Shown here: one piece after another, positions 30,484-40,700 of the stretch | How the letters are laid out: every line of letters starts with the position of its first letter | Numbering within the stretch: the first letter of the stretch is position 1 | NCBI GenBank assembly: GCA_022414725.1 | Contig: CM039465.1 | Span: 24,227,466 to 24,291,465, forward strand | Origin: Microglena sp. YARC | Taxonomy: Eukaryota > Chlorophyta > Chlorophyceae > Chlamydomonadales > Chlamydomonadaceae | Direction: 5' to 3' | DNA length: 64,000 nt | Notes under the pieces: model-generated | What the model was told of the DNA's origin: nothing | Databases searched by the model: none | What the model saw: only the letters and a program-made list of their open reading frames with translations | Position numbers and translations under genes: made by a program

Positions 30484-30534
30484 CTCGCTCGGAGGATTCG
30501 AGGGGAGCGAACTAGGACTTGGCAAGAAGTTGTG
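30484..30534 (+). CDS. Histone H3 fold protein, alpha-3 exon
   Basis: A 51-bp, phase-0 exon: LARRIRGERTRTWQEVV, bounded by ttgcag and GTG|GTGAGT. The first ten residues match the canonical H3 C-terminus (LARRIRGERA then stop), but the frame stays open for seven more residues to the donor. If the donor is not used, the frame runs on to a stop about 24 codons later. Splicing to the acceptor at 31118 keeps phase 0. Confidence 0.75.
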
Positions 30535-30544
30535 GTGAGTTATG

Positions 30545-31045
30545 CTTTCATGCCTGAACCACCCTCATGTAACAACTTAATGAATGCATGTTACTTATCA
30601 ATAATATCATAATATGGCTTAGCTGAACCTACCCATACTGTAGCCCGATAAGCGCCCTTGAGGCTGCTTGCTACAGAATGGGCGGGAGATGCGATTTGCC
30701 TTGTATGGTATGCCTTAACCACCCTCATGTAACAACTTAATTAATGCATGTTACTTATCAATAATATCAGAATATGGCTTAGCTGAACCTACCCATACTG
30801 TAGCCCGATAAGCGCCCTTGAGGCTGCTTGCTACAGAATGGGCGGGAGATGCGATTTGCCTTGTATGGTATGCCTGAACCACCCTCATGTAACAACTTAA
30901 TTAATGCATGTCAGTAATAAAAAATATGGCTTAGCTGCACCTGCCCATTATGTAGCCGCATAAGCGCCCTTGAGGCTGCTTGCTACAAAATGGGTGGTCA
31001 ATGCGTTTAGCCATGTATGCATCCACCACCCTCTGCACACACTTA
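30545..31045. repeat. ~160-bp tandem array, three copies, inside the H3-like gene
   Basis: The anchor accaccctcatgtaacaactt occurs near 30557, 30717 and 30877. Units contain cttagctgaacctacccata and cgcccttgaggctgcttgct. The third copy is more diverged. It occupies the putative last intron of the H3-like gene. Confidence 0.88.
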
Positions 31046-31118
31046 AGTCACAAACATGATAAGTGCAGCACATTCTAAACAGCATTATCTTACTCATTAT
31101 AATGTTTTTCCCTTGCAG

Positions 31119-31238
31119 GTCATTCATGAATGCTGGCTGTTGGGAGCAAGTAAAGGACGAATATGCAGTAGTGGAGCTGCCTGGAAGCTGCCATCATGTG
31201 GTGCCAAGCTTAGCCAATGGGATATTAAGGCATGTTAG
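31119..31238 (+). CDS. Candidate C-terminal extension exon of the H3-like protein
   Basis: After a good acceptor (atgtttttcccttgcag) a 39-codon frame (VIHECWLLGASKGRICSSGA ... SQWDIKAC) ends at TAG 31236-31238. It is in phase with the preceding exon. The residues (four Cys, two Trp) match no domain I know. If real, the protein would carry about 46 residues beyond the usual H3 end. Support is splice consensus and phase only; no transcript evidence is available here. Confidence 0.4.
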   Translation, partial: VIHECWLLGASKGRICSSGAAWKLPSCGAKLSQWDIKAC

Positions 31239-31287
31239 TGCCCTGAATATATAGTAGCATGGAGCAGTAATCATAGGGTGACTTTAG

Positions 31288-31378
31288 TTTGGGTTTTGTT
31301 TATGAGGGTTTAAAGGTACTGCCTGTCCTTGTTGACCAGGACAGGCAGTACCTTTAAACCCTCATACAAAAAACCCAA
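31288..31378. repeat. Near-perfect hairpin (~40-bp arms)
   Basis: atgagggtttaaaggtactg, cctgtcct at about 31301-31329 is matched by its exact inverse at about 31337-31365, with a loop of about 7 nt (tgttgac). The outer parts (tttgggttttgt / acaaaaaacccaaa) also pair imperfectly. It could be a foldback element, an inverted duplication, or a small-RNA hairpin precursor. Nothing in the sequence decides between these. Confidence 0.85.
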
Positions 31379-31559
31379 AAATTTAATTTGAAATTTCAAG
31401 CACAGCAGTAGATAGGCCTATTATCCCTTCCACCACCTTGGACAATAGCCGGGCCTGGTAGTTGACAATATACAGCCTTCTTGTGTGATACCCACGAGAG
31501 CACTGTATTGTATTCATCAATTGTGCGATACCCACAACGATGAATACTTTCCCTACAAC

Positions 31560-31905
31560 TGAATTAGACTTAACTTCCAGCCAGCTCCATTAGGTTGTAC
31601 AGCTTCCAGCCATGGGTTGTACAGCTTCCAGCTAGCTCCTTAGGTTGTAGAACTTCCAGCCAGCTTCAATAGACTTTCACTTTGTGTGACAGGTTGTACA
31701 GCTTCTAGCCAGATCCATTAGGTTGTACAGCTTCCAGCCAGCTGCATTAGGTTGTACAGCTTCTAGCCAGCTCCATTAGGTTGTAGAGCTTCCAGCCAGC
31801 TCCATTAGACTTTCACTTGTGTGGCAGGTTGTAAAGCTTCCAGCCAGCTCCATTAGGCTGTCTCTCTGTATATTAGGTTGTTGTGTAGCTTCGAGCCAGC
31901 TAAGC
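31560..31905. repeat. ~28-bp degenerate tandem repeat
   Basis: About ten copies of cttccagccagctccattag, gttgtacag with point changes; two copies include an extra gactttcacttgtgtggca segment. 31380-31560 before it and 31905-32060 after it show nothing recognisable. Confidence 0.85.
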
Positions 31906-32065
31906 CGTCCTCAGCAGGAAAATTAAATATATGATACCAATTTGTTTTCTGGCATTATATTTGTTTCCTTTCTTGTAAAAGTTTCTTTCCTACCATTGTC
32001 CAAAGTGCGAGTACTTAAACACGCACACACACCCTACTTGGGCTGTTTCCAAACTCCTACATTCA

Positions 32066-32165
32066 ACTTCAACTTGGTTACATAGCCAGACTTCAACTTG
32101 GTTACATAGCCAGACTTCAACTTGGTTACGTAGCCAGACTTCAACTTGGTTACATAGCCAAATGA
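32066..32165. repeat. 24-bp tandem repeat, target of LINE-3
   Basis: Four copies of cttcaacttggttacatagc, caga. One further copy (agccagacttcaacttggtt, acatagccag) follows the LINE-3 tail at 33315-33344. Hence LINE-3 inserted inside this array; the flanking repeats hide the exact target duplication. Confidence 0.88.
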
Positions 32166-33314
32166 CCATGCTTGTGAGAAATGGCATAGAGGTATACTTA
32201 AACAAATGTTGGGTGTTTGCCAATCTACTACATCTAATATTATCATGGAAGAGCTAGGTAGAACCCCGTTGTGTTTTGCTTGGCTTAAACAAGCTTTGCG
32301 CTTCTGGAACAAGACCATACATAAAGAACCTGAGGATCTCATTAGAATGGCTCTTGAGGAATCTTTTGACTCCAACACTGGCTGGGTTCATGACTTGCGT
32401 TGTGCTCTCCACAAGCTAGGATCCAGTAAAAACATCAACATTTTGGAGGCTGTCGATGTCGAAGGTATTATGTCTGAAGTTTTTGAGTCATGGAGGTTAA
32501 AGTACCCAAGTGACACCAATGCAGTTAGAGACATCCCTGATGAGAGAAGGGTTGGCTTTAAACGCCTCCGATACCAAAAATGGTTCGCAGCCAACAGCAA
32601 TGATGAGAATGGCTTGATTCCCTTTACATCCGCCTTACATAAGCAGGATCAGATTCGTTCTATAGCACAGTTTAGAATGGGTTCCCATTGGCTGAACACA
32701 GAAAGAATGAGGGTGGTGGATAGAGCACACATCCCTCGCTCAATGAGACACTGTCAAATGTGTGGGTTCCAAAAACCTGAGGATGAAATGCATATGTTTG
32801 AGTGCCCTTTTTTATAATGATATTCGCCTCCGCTACCAGAAGCTGTTTACAGATATTTATAGGCATGTCCATGAGGATACCAACTTAACCGTATGGAATG
32901 TGGAATTCTGCGATTCCACATTCAGAACCTTTATGAATGGAAATGGCACTAAGTCTTTTTGGAGCAACCTAGCCGACTATCTTTCTACTTGTAGAAGAGC
33001 AAGACAGGAAGCCCTGGACTGCTTAGTGGCACCGTAATTTATCATCCCTTTTTTTCTTCTTCTTGTGACTTCTCATTTGTTAGCTTCTTACCTCCGCCAC
33101 TGTAAGTGGTTGAGATCTGGGTCCGGCTCTAAGGGGTTTAATACCTACGCCACCAAAACGGTGGTTGGGAGTTTGGTTTGTTTGTCCTCGACACACACCT
33201 GATGTAATGGGGTTTTCTGCTTTGTGGGTGCTTTTTCTTTTTGTTTAAAGCACAGAGTCTCATACACCCTCGCGGTGTCAAGTAGACTTTAACATGTAAT
33301 GTAATGTAATGTAA
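32166..33314 (+). mobile_element. LINE-3, 5'-truncated, with C-terminal zinc domain and (TAATG)n tail
   Basis: The ORF begins inside the element: NDHACEKWHRGILKQMLGVC continues to a stop at 32815, and after a one-base frame change to DIRLRYQKLFTDIYR and ARQEALDCLVAP, stop 33037. It has the post-RT region (LKQMLGV.., GELGR-like EELGRTPLCFAW) and a zinc site C-X2-C-X9-H-X3-C (CQMCGFQKPEDEMHMFEC). RT and endonuclease are absent. The 3' UTR (33038-33291) is the same as that of the fragment at 21439-21690, and the tail has four TAATG units. It is flanked by 24-bp repeats on both sides. Confidence 0.85.
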
Positions 33315-33527
33315 TAGCCAGACTTCAACTTGGTTACATAGCCAGTTGTGACACTTGAGATTACAGCCATCATCTTGCTAGCACCTACACCCCACCCTAG
33401 ATTTTTGTCTAGCCAATGAAAGCACAACTAATGTACTACAAGGTACGGATTTGTGCCGGTTATCGCTAGGCGCTCGCCCGCCTCGGATTCAAAGCTTCCT
33501 ACCTCTCGGCAGCCTACATATGGGAGC

Positions 33528-34541
33528 TTAGCTATAGTTTTGTTTGAGAGAGGTGAGTCTATCGTTGGGAATGTGCCCAAGACAGTGACCATTGGGGTTA
33601 TAATAAAGATATGAAACGTTGGTGTGTGTGTGTGTGGATTGGTCATCCAGAGTAGTGAGGATGCCTGTTTGTATAATGTAGGCTGAGGGTGGTTGAATGT
33701 CCCAGTCTGGGTGCCTGTCGTGTGTGTCAATTTTCAGAAGTTTGTGAACAAGGTTATGGTTGCCAGCATTAAATCCTGGAGAGGTGGCCCATTGGCCTTG
33801 TTGTTGAAGGTTAGTGAGGTGGATGTCCTTCCTGGGGTTGAGGTGTGTGGTTATTGGGGGAGTAGTTTTAAAAGTGTGGGTTAATTGGTCATATGCTGGT
33901 TGTCCCACAAGTTCAACAAGATGAGCCGCATGGTGAGATTGGGGTTTCCAATGTATGGTGGAGGTAGTGGAGGTGAGAGGTGTGCTGTGGTGGATGCTGT
34001 ATCCCATGTGTGTGTAGGAGTTGATATGTTCGTTGTGTATAATGGTTGGAGCCCATTGTACGTGGACAACAGAGGTGGTGGCAAGTTTGTCGTCGTTGTA
34101 GGAGCGCTTTCCCCGCCAGCTCGTAATGTGCAGGGCTCTGTACTGGGTTCCGTAGGTAAGGTGAAGCAGGCGCGCCGGTGGTGCAGGTGCGCTCCTGTCG
34201 GGGAATGTCATGGCCTCGCGGATCCTGTCAGGGTGTGAGGTGGGAGTTATTCTATATGCGCGGTAAAATTTGGAGGTGGAGGAGTGTCGGATCCAGGATT
34301 TGCACAAGTAGTGGCGTGCTGGGGCAGCCCCATGCTTGGTGCGCGTGGCTGCCTGTGATCTGCGTGGGCCACGCCCACCATTGGTTTCCTTCCAGGTCCC
34401 CGGTGGGATCCGCCTCGTAGGCTGCGTCAGTAACGGTGGCGTGGGGTTGGTAGCGCTGGGTGAGTGGAGTGGAGGGTTCAATGGGAGCAGGAGATTTAAC
34501 GTTGTCGGTTGTGTTCTGCGCAATTGCGTAACCGGGCGCAA
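33528..34541 (-). pseudogene. LINE-4 C-terminal region, fold not recognised
   Basis: A 337-codon open frame downstream of the RT in the same element. The Pro/Thr-rich start is followed by HYLCKSWIRHSSTSKFYRAY and RLLHLTYGTQYRALHITSWR, then GYSIHHSTPL and WATSPGFNAGNHNLVHKLLK. It has no catalytic RNase H pattern and no clear CCHC zinc site. It could be a lineage-specific LINE C-terminal domain. The neighbouring LINE-H has a different unknown domain before its RNase H. Confidence 0.5.
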
Positions 34542-34659
34542 GTTGTCGGTGTAAGAGGGGAAGTGGGTCAGAGTGTATTGGAGGGGCGACAGTTTGGAGG
34601 GAGGAGAGGTGAGCGGTGAGGCGGTTCAGGGATCGTTTGTGGTGTTTAGTAACTTTGTG

Positions 34660-36600
34660 CTAGGTGATAAGGGAGAGATCTGTAGTGCTGACAAGGTGAG
34701 TTCCCATGGGGGTGACCAGGTCATGGGATGAGTAGATGTCCACGTCATGAAATGGAGTCATGAGTGAGACAGGGATTGCCTGTGGAGGGAGAGGGAGAGA
34801 GTGTATGTTAAGTTTGTCGAGAAGTTCTGTGTCATTCCAAGAAATTAGTATGTCAGATTTTTTAATAATTTCCAGCTGGCGGGCTAGGGACATATATTTA
34901 AGTTGTTTGCGGGAGAGAGAGAGAGAGGATCTAGAGTGGACATGGTGGAAGTTGATTTGTTAAGGAGAGCTCTGGTGAGAATTCCCAGGTGACTTTGGTC
35001 GTTCATGGACTGGGTGAGGGCTGTTGCAGTAATCTGGGTATATTCAGTGAGTAGAGAGGGCACCCCTAGTCCTGCCTCTGTTTTGGGGAGGTGGAGTGCT
35101 CTTGTCGGAAAAGATCTAGGAAGAGAGCAGCAAAGTTTAACTGTTTTTAATACTGCTCTGTCAATGAAATGAATGTCGGTTAGTGAGAAGGGAGCTACTA
35201 TCATGGGGTATTTAATAGCTGCTCTGACACATTGTGAAATTATTCGTAAGCATTGGGTGGGGGTTGCCCTGTTTTTAGCTTTGGTGATGAGGATACTCAA
35301 GCCTTTGTTGTGAATGGTTTCAATAGTAGAGATGAGTTGAGTTTTCCAATTTAGGGTAAGTGAGATGTGAACCCCCAAGTATTTGTAGGCTTGGTGTGGC
35401 GGCTGGTAGGTAGCATAGGAATTTCCTAGGGGAATTTTATCTAGCCTTTGTTTGAGAGTGTTGTTCTACATGTGGGTAGGTTGTGAGGGGTGTGATTTGT
35501 GGAGTATGCCACTGACCACACATTTATTGGCGTTAAGAGGAATACCTGACCAGATGCTAAAAGTTTGGACTTTACTACATTGGATACGAAGGTCCTCTGA
35601 GCTGCCGGTTGGGACGGCAGTGTCGTCAGCATACCCCAAGCTGCTAGTGTGATTTTCATCTGCTGTTTTGGAGGGTAGGGATGCTGCTCTGTATCCTCGT
35701 CCCCCAGAACGGAGCCATCTGTGTAGGGGTTCTAGAAAGATAATAAAGAGTAAGGGGGAGAGAGTGTCTCCCTGGATGGTGCCCCTAGGGATGGGGATGG
35801 GGGAGCCAGATGTATTGTTGAGGAGGATATGTGTAGTAGAGTTTGTGTAAATTCCTTTATTAGTATCTATAGTGTCGTGGGTGTAACCCAGGCTGTGCAT
35901 GATGCAGAGAAGTTTTTGGTGGTCAATCATGTTAAAAGCAGAGCTAAAGTCAAAGTAGGCAGCATAGAGGTCCTGGTGGAAGAGGGCAGCGTCCTCAATG
36001 TTGTGGAGTAGGGTCAAGAGTTGTCTATAAGTAGACTTTAACATGTAATGTAATGTAATGTAAGGTACTTTTGTCTTTTCTGAAACCTTCTTGGCAGGCA
36101 CTAAGAATGTGGTTGGTTTCATAGTAGGTAGTAATAGTGTTAGTAACAAGGGAGGTCCAGAGTTTGGCTACAGCATTGTTAAGGCCTATTGGCCTGTAGT
36201 TTTGGGGTAAGCATGGATCTGATGTTTTGTAGAGCATGACTGTGTGTGAGGTTTTCCAGCAGTCAGGTGTTTCTCCCAGGATCCATACTAGCTGCATGAG
36301 TTTGTGTATGATGAGGTGCATTTCCTGTGGGAGGCACATAAGTAGTTCATTAGGTATGCCGTCTGGGCCTGTGGCTTTGTTGGTGGAGAGTTTCCTAATA
36401 CAGTCAGCATAGGTGGTTGAGGAGGAGAGAAAGGTGTAGGGAGAGGCAGTGTTTTGTATGGAGTTGTCTGGGGTTTCCAAGTGGTATTTATCTGTGTGTG
36501 TTTCCCATGGAGGGGGAGTGGCGTGTCGTGTATAGTCATCTGAGATGGGTTGAGTGGGAGGTGACATAAGTTTTCCCATGTGTTTAGTCATAACTTCCAG
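34660..36600 (-). pseudogene. LINE-4 reverse transcriptase
   Basis: RT blocks in order on the minus strand: NKATGPDGIPNELL (block 1), PQNYRPIGLNNAVAKLW (block 2), ACQEGFRKDKST, then after a frame break AAYFDFSSAFNMIDH (block 3), PRGTIQGDTLSPLLF (block 4) and LGYADDTAV (catalytic YADD). GIPLNANKC and the thumb (MGVHISLTLNWKTQL) follow. All catalytic motifs are present. The break between KDKST and YRQLLTLL is caused by a 34-bp insertion at 36030-36063. Two more frame changes separate palm and thumb. The enzyme would make cDNA at the nicked target. Confidence 0.88.
36030..36063 (+). mobile_element. 34-bp insertion made of the LINE-3-type 3' terminus and tail
   Basis: The LINE-4 RT frame is interrupted by agtagactttaacatg followed by (TAATG)n-type repeats, identical to the last bases of the LINE-3 3' UTR and tail at 33285-33312. 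Removing these 34 bases restores RKDKST-YRQLLTLL. No target-site duplication is visible. It is either an extremely 5'-truncated LINE insertion or template-switched repair. Confidence 0.75.
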
Positions 36601-37202
36601 AAGACCCTGGGTGCTGGTGCTAAGTGTGTTTGAGGATGAGTCCAGTAGAGCAGTGGGTGTGTGTGTAATTTTCAGGAGAGAAAATGTACCTGTGAGTTTG
36701 TCGTGCCTGTGTGCTGAGGCGGCGTCGGAATTTCTTGATGGAGGCGGTTGCTCTCTCCTCTTTGAGTGCAGCCTGCATGTGACGTAGTTCTGTAATACTT
36801 TGTTTAATATCAGCAGTTATTAGAGAGAGGCAGTAGTCAGAGAGGAGTAAGTTTTGTAGGTGCTGTTGTATTTTAATTTTAGTGGTAGGTGAGTATGTGC
36901 CTGCTGTGTGAGGTGTGCTTCTAATAAGTTCCATGTATTGTTGTTGGTCAAGGTGATTGGAGGCTGTTCGAAGTGCTTTAATGTGTTTAATATGGTATTT
37001 AAGACGTCTGTAGGCAGGTTTTAGCAGTTTGTCTGGGCAAAAAGGTGCCTGGTGTGCTAGGCTTGGTGGGGCAGGTGTCAGTCATGATGGAGAGAGCTTG
37101 GTGAAGAGTGATCATGAGATGATATGTCATGCTGTTAAGGTCTTTTGGTATGGTGGCTGTGAGTTCTTGTCTAATAGATTGAATGTGTGCAGATGTTTTA
37201 TC

Positions 37203-38491
37203 TTATCCCAGTAAAGTTTGTGCTATATTCGAGGCTTTATCTATGTTAGTGTGGCTGTGCTGAAATTGATGGAGAAATTGATTAGAGATGGCCTCTTTAG
37301 CTTTGGCCATGTCTTGTTGCTTGAGGGGAAGCTGCGTTTGGGTTGTTGGATTGTGAGGTGGTGTGTCAAGGTTAGGAGGGGGAAAGAGAGAGGAGGTAAT
37401 TTGTTGTTCCAGGGTCAAGTGGTCAAGTGTGTCTCCCATTTGGTGTGTGGTTTCTGTCACAGTGGTTGCAGTTGGGGGGTTGATGAGAATGATGTCATCT
37501 ATCCTGCTGCTGTAGGAAGTGTTGTCTGAGTAAGTATGGGGACGTGGTGATGGTTGAATGTGAATTGGATATTTATTAAAATGATGATAATGAGGCTGGT
37601 CCTCCAGGTGCTTGACTGTGTTGCTTCTATCAGTAAGATAGTAAGCTGCATTCCAGTCTCCCCCTGCAATATAGTGGTGATAAGGGTTTTGGGATATAAT
37701 GTAGTGAATGTGTTCATAAATTCGGGCTCTTTTGGCAGGGTCATTGCAGGGCATGTAGACGCCTAAAATGTGGGTAATGTTGTTAATAGTTTGATGGGTG
37801 AGATGACCAGCTATGTCAGTGGGGACTTCATGTTTGATTGGGTGTGTAGTAAGAGTCTTTTTATAAGTGTGATAACTCCAGCTGAGCGGGTAACAATGTT
37901 GTCTGCATTGGTAGCTTGCTTAATGGTTTTGCTTCTGTGATGGAAGTGGTAGTCAGAAAGGTCTTGTTTGATCATATTCATTATACCTGTGTTGTTGGAG
38001 ATGAGTTTTGTTTCGGTGAGAATAGCAATGTCTGGCTCATTGGTTCGAATATGGTCATAGAGTGTTTCCCAGGATGAGAAGATGCCTCTGCAGTTGGAGG
38101 TGATAATGTTAGTGAGATAGAGTGCAGTTTGCTGTTGTTGGACAGGATGTGGAGTAGTGTGAGTTATTTTGATTCTTTTTGTTGGGAGGGTTTTAGTGGT
38201 GAGTCTGGGGGGAGCAGGTTTCTTGGTAGGAGGTTCTGCTCCAAAGATTCTGCATTGGCGAAATTTGGTTAAGTCAGGGAGGACGACTTTGCTAGGTATA
38301 GGGAGAGGTGTGTTTTGCATCTGATGTGTGCAGGGGTGTGAGCGTTTTGTAGTTAAATATTTTATCTTTGTGGAGGATGTTTTTTGTTTTGATCTGGGAG
38401 GTTCCTCATCTTCAGAGACTAGGTAAATAGTTTCTGTGGGGTCCTTTTGATTTGAAGGAGGAGAGTCTATGAGGTTTTCCTGATCTGACAA
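37203..38491 (-). pseudogene. LINE-4 APE-type endonuclease
   Basis: 38491-37811 begins with a charged N-terminal extension (about 125 residues, KRSHPCTHQ ...). The endonuclease start follows: IITSNCRGIFSSWETL, EPDIAILTETKL (catalytic Glu), and SAGVITLIK. After a frameshift near 37800, 37754-37203 continues with HYIAGGDWNAAY (catalytic Asp and Asn), SSRIDDIIL and GDTLDHLTLE (catalytic His). These are the standard APE endonuclease motifs that nick target DNA. The segment 37200-36620 links it to the RT without known domains. Confidence 0.85.
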
Positions 38492-38699
38492 AGTGGAGTC
38501 TAGCAGGGTGATGTCTAGGAAGGTGAGATCTGTGGAGTTATCCTGATATGGTAAGTTGAGATCTGTGAGTTCTGCAGGCCATGGGATGGGGAATTTATGT
38601 GGTCCATACTGTAAGGAGAGTCAGGATGGTTGTGAGTGGGTGTGGTGTTACTAGTAGGGAAGACCATGTCAACAGTCTGCCTCATAGGGTGGCCTGGTG

Positions 38700-40650
38700 T
38701 GTGGTTAATTTCTGGTTGAAAATGGTGGGATAGGAAGGAGGTTTATGTTTTAGTAAGAGTGCACATATGCCCTTGAAGTTTTATCCAGTCTTGTGAGTGG
38801 AGGAGGCTGGGGCCGTTCTGCTCAGAGTTCATGTCCCACCACTTACCATTTATTTGCTTAATGGTGCTAGCATGTCCATATCCACAGTTGTAGTGGAGGA
38901 TAAACCTTGAGCAGCTAGGGGGAAGCCGAGATAAAATGTGCTGTTTTGTGTTGCCAAGCATAATTCCTGCAGAATAGTTCTCAGATGTGTCTTCAGTTGT
39001 TGGTGTAGTGGTGTGAGGATGGGATGGGATGTAAGTTTGTGAGTTTCTGTGGCCATTGAGAAAGCCTAAGTGAGATTTCCTTTTAGCCAGGTAGTAGTTG
39101 ACTAAGGGAGTTGTGTAATTACCGGTTAGTTTGTTAAATTAGTCGCCTTCTAGATCCCATTCATGTTGAGTGTAGTTAGTGACATGTGTACTGAGGTTTA
39201 TGGAGAACTGTAGGACATCTTTGTAGTCCAGGGCCTTGTATCCGAGGTAGGTGTTAATAGAGTGAATTTGACAGTGAGAGGCTATTTGGGGTTCCCAATA
39301 ACAAGAACTGTTTACAGAGGTGTCACGGGGTCTGGAGTAGGTCTGCCTCCCCTAGGGGCTGTTTCCCAGGTGGGATGAGTCAAAATTCTTAAGTCCTGAG
39401 TGCAGGATTTCCTATTAGGTTCACAGCTAAAATTCTGCTTTGCAGAGGAGTTAAAAAGAAGGAGGCTATTCACAGTTGGCTTATCAATAGAGGGTGTACT
39501 GTGTTTAGTACATCCTATGGTCCAGCAAATAGTCAGGGAGAGGAGAATAATCAGAGAAGTGCTATAAAAGTAGGACACAGTTGTCCGAGGTTGGTTATGA
39601 TCATGAGGACTTGCACCTTCGCCGTGAGAGGCGGTATTAATCGTCGAGGACGACAATGCCATGAGAGGCATATCGGGACTTGCACCCACGCCATGAGAGG
39701 CTGTATTAATCGTTAGAGACGATAATGCCATGAGAGGCATATCGGGACTTGCACCCACGCCGTGAGAGGCGGTGTTAATCGCCATGAGAGGCATAGGGAA
39801 TTTGAGGTTTAGAGGATGGCCAGTGAATGTGGTAGTGAATGTGGTGTTAGGATGTTTGCAGTTTGTAAAATAGTGCGGTGTGGTAGCCGAGGGAAAGAGG
39901 TATGCGGTGGTGTGGCGGAAAGATGGGAAAGCGAGGCGGGATTTAGCAGCTTGCTTCCCGTGGCGATGCGAGTTCCTATCAATCTTACCTTGTTGCACCC
40001 TGTTTTGTTGAGCTCCCATTGAGTACATGTTGGTGGCTGAGTGAGAATTAGGTGCGAGGAAACGTAAAGGAGTGCGGAAAGAGGCTGTTGAAGCGGCGGT
40101 GATATCCAGGCAGTTGACGAGAAGGAGAGCAATGATAAGGTGAATGGCAGAGTTCGTAGTAGGAAGATTTCGTCTGTCTTGTTTTTTCCATATATTTTTG
40201 GTTGGGTAGGGTTTGGATGATTTTTAGGTTTGGCAGAACTTGGTTCAGCGTGAGTCCTAGGTAGATCCTTGGCGCTTTTGCTCTCTGCCCGGAAGCTGCC
40301 TGTAGGATCTTGTTGTCCAGGTTGTCCATTGAAAGGTGAGGATATTTTAATTTTGGGGTGATCTGTCACTTTCGCAGATTTTGGTATTGAGTTTGTGGAC
40401 AGGGTTCCAAGCACTGGTGTTGGGGGCTTCGCGTTCCCCTACCTCCCTCCTGCGAGCAATCTGCGCTTGGACTTCTCCAAGATGCTTCTTGCCCGGAATC
40501 GGGATGCTTGGTCGCCGGCAGTTGTTGTTGATCATTGGGGAGGAGAGGGGGGTTATTAGAGAATTCGGCAAATCTGGTTTGAGTGGACATCTCAAATCAG
40601 GAATGTGCGCGAATTGATGATCATTGCAAAGCCTAGCGTCGTCGCATCCC
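38700..40650 (-). pseudogene. LINE-4 5' region / possible ORF1 remnants
   Basis: Several minus-strand ORFs in shifting frames (40652-40347, 40414-39809, 40028-39312). They include PSIPIPGKKHLGEVQAQIAR and a Ser/Pro/Thr-rich stretch. 39600-39790 holds three tandem 60-bp units (translated MPLMALSS, INTASHGVGASPD). No zinc knuckle or RNA-binding domain is recognised, so ORF1 identity is inferred only from position upstream of the endonuclease. Confidence 0.45.
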
Positions 40651-40700
40651 AATTCCAGTCTCCGCTTATGCGGAGGAGAAGTAGCGCCTACAAAATGTGC

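Larger units (their letters stand above)
33420..40700 (-). mobile_element. LINE-4, near full-length non-LTR retrotransposon
   Basis: In minus-strand order: a 5' region with a possible ORF1 (40650-38700), an APE-type endonuclease (38491-37203), reverse transcriptase (36600-34660) and an unassigned C-terminal domain (34541-33528). Frames shift several times, so it is inactive or mis-sequenced. The ends are approximate: I cannot find a clear 3' tail or target duplication near 33345-33420, and the 5' end near 40700 is set only by loss of ORFs. Confidence 0.75.
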
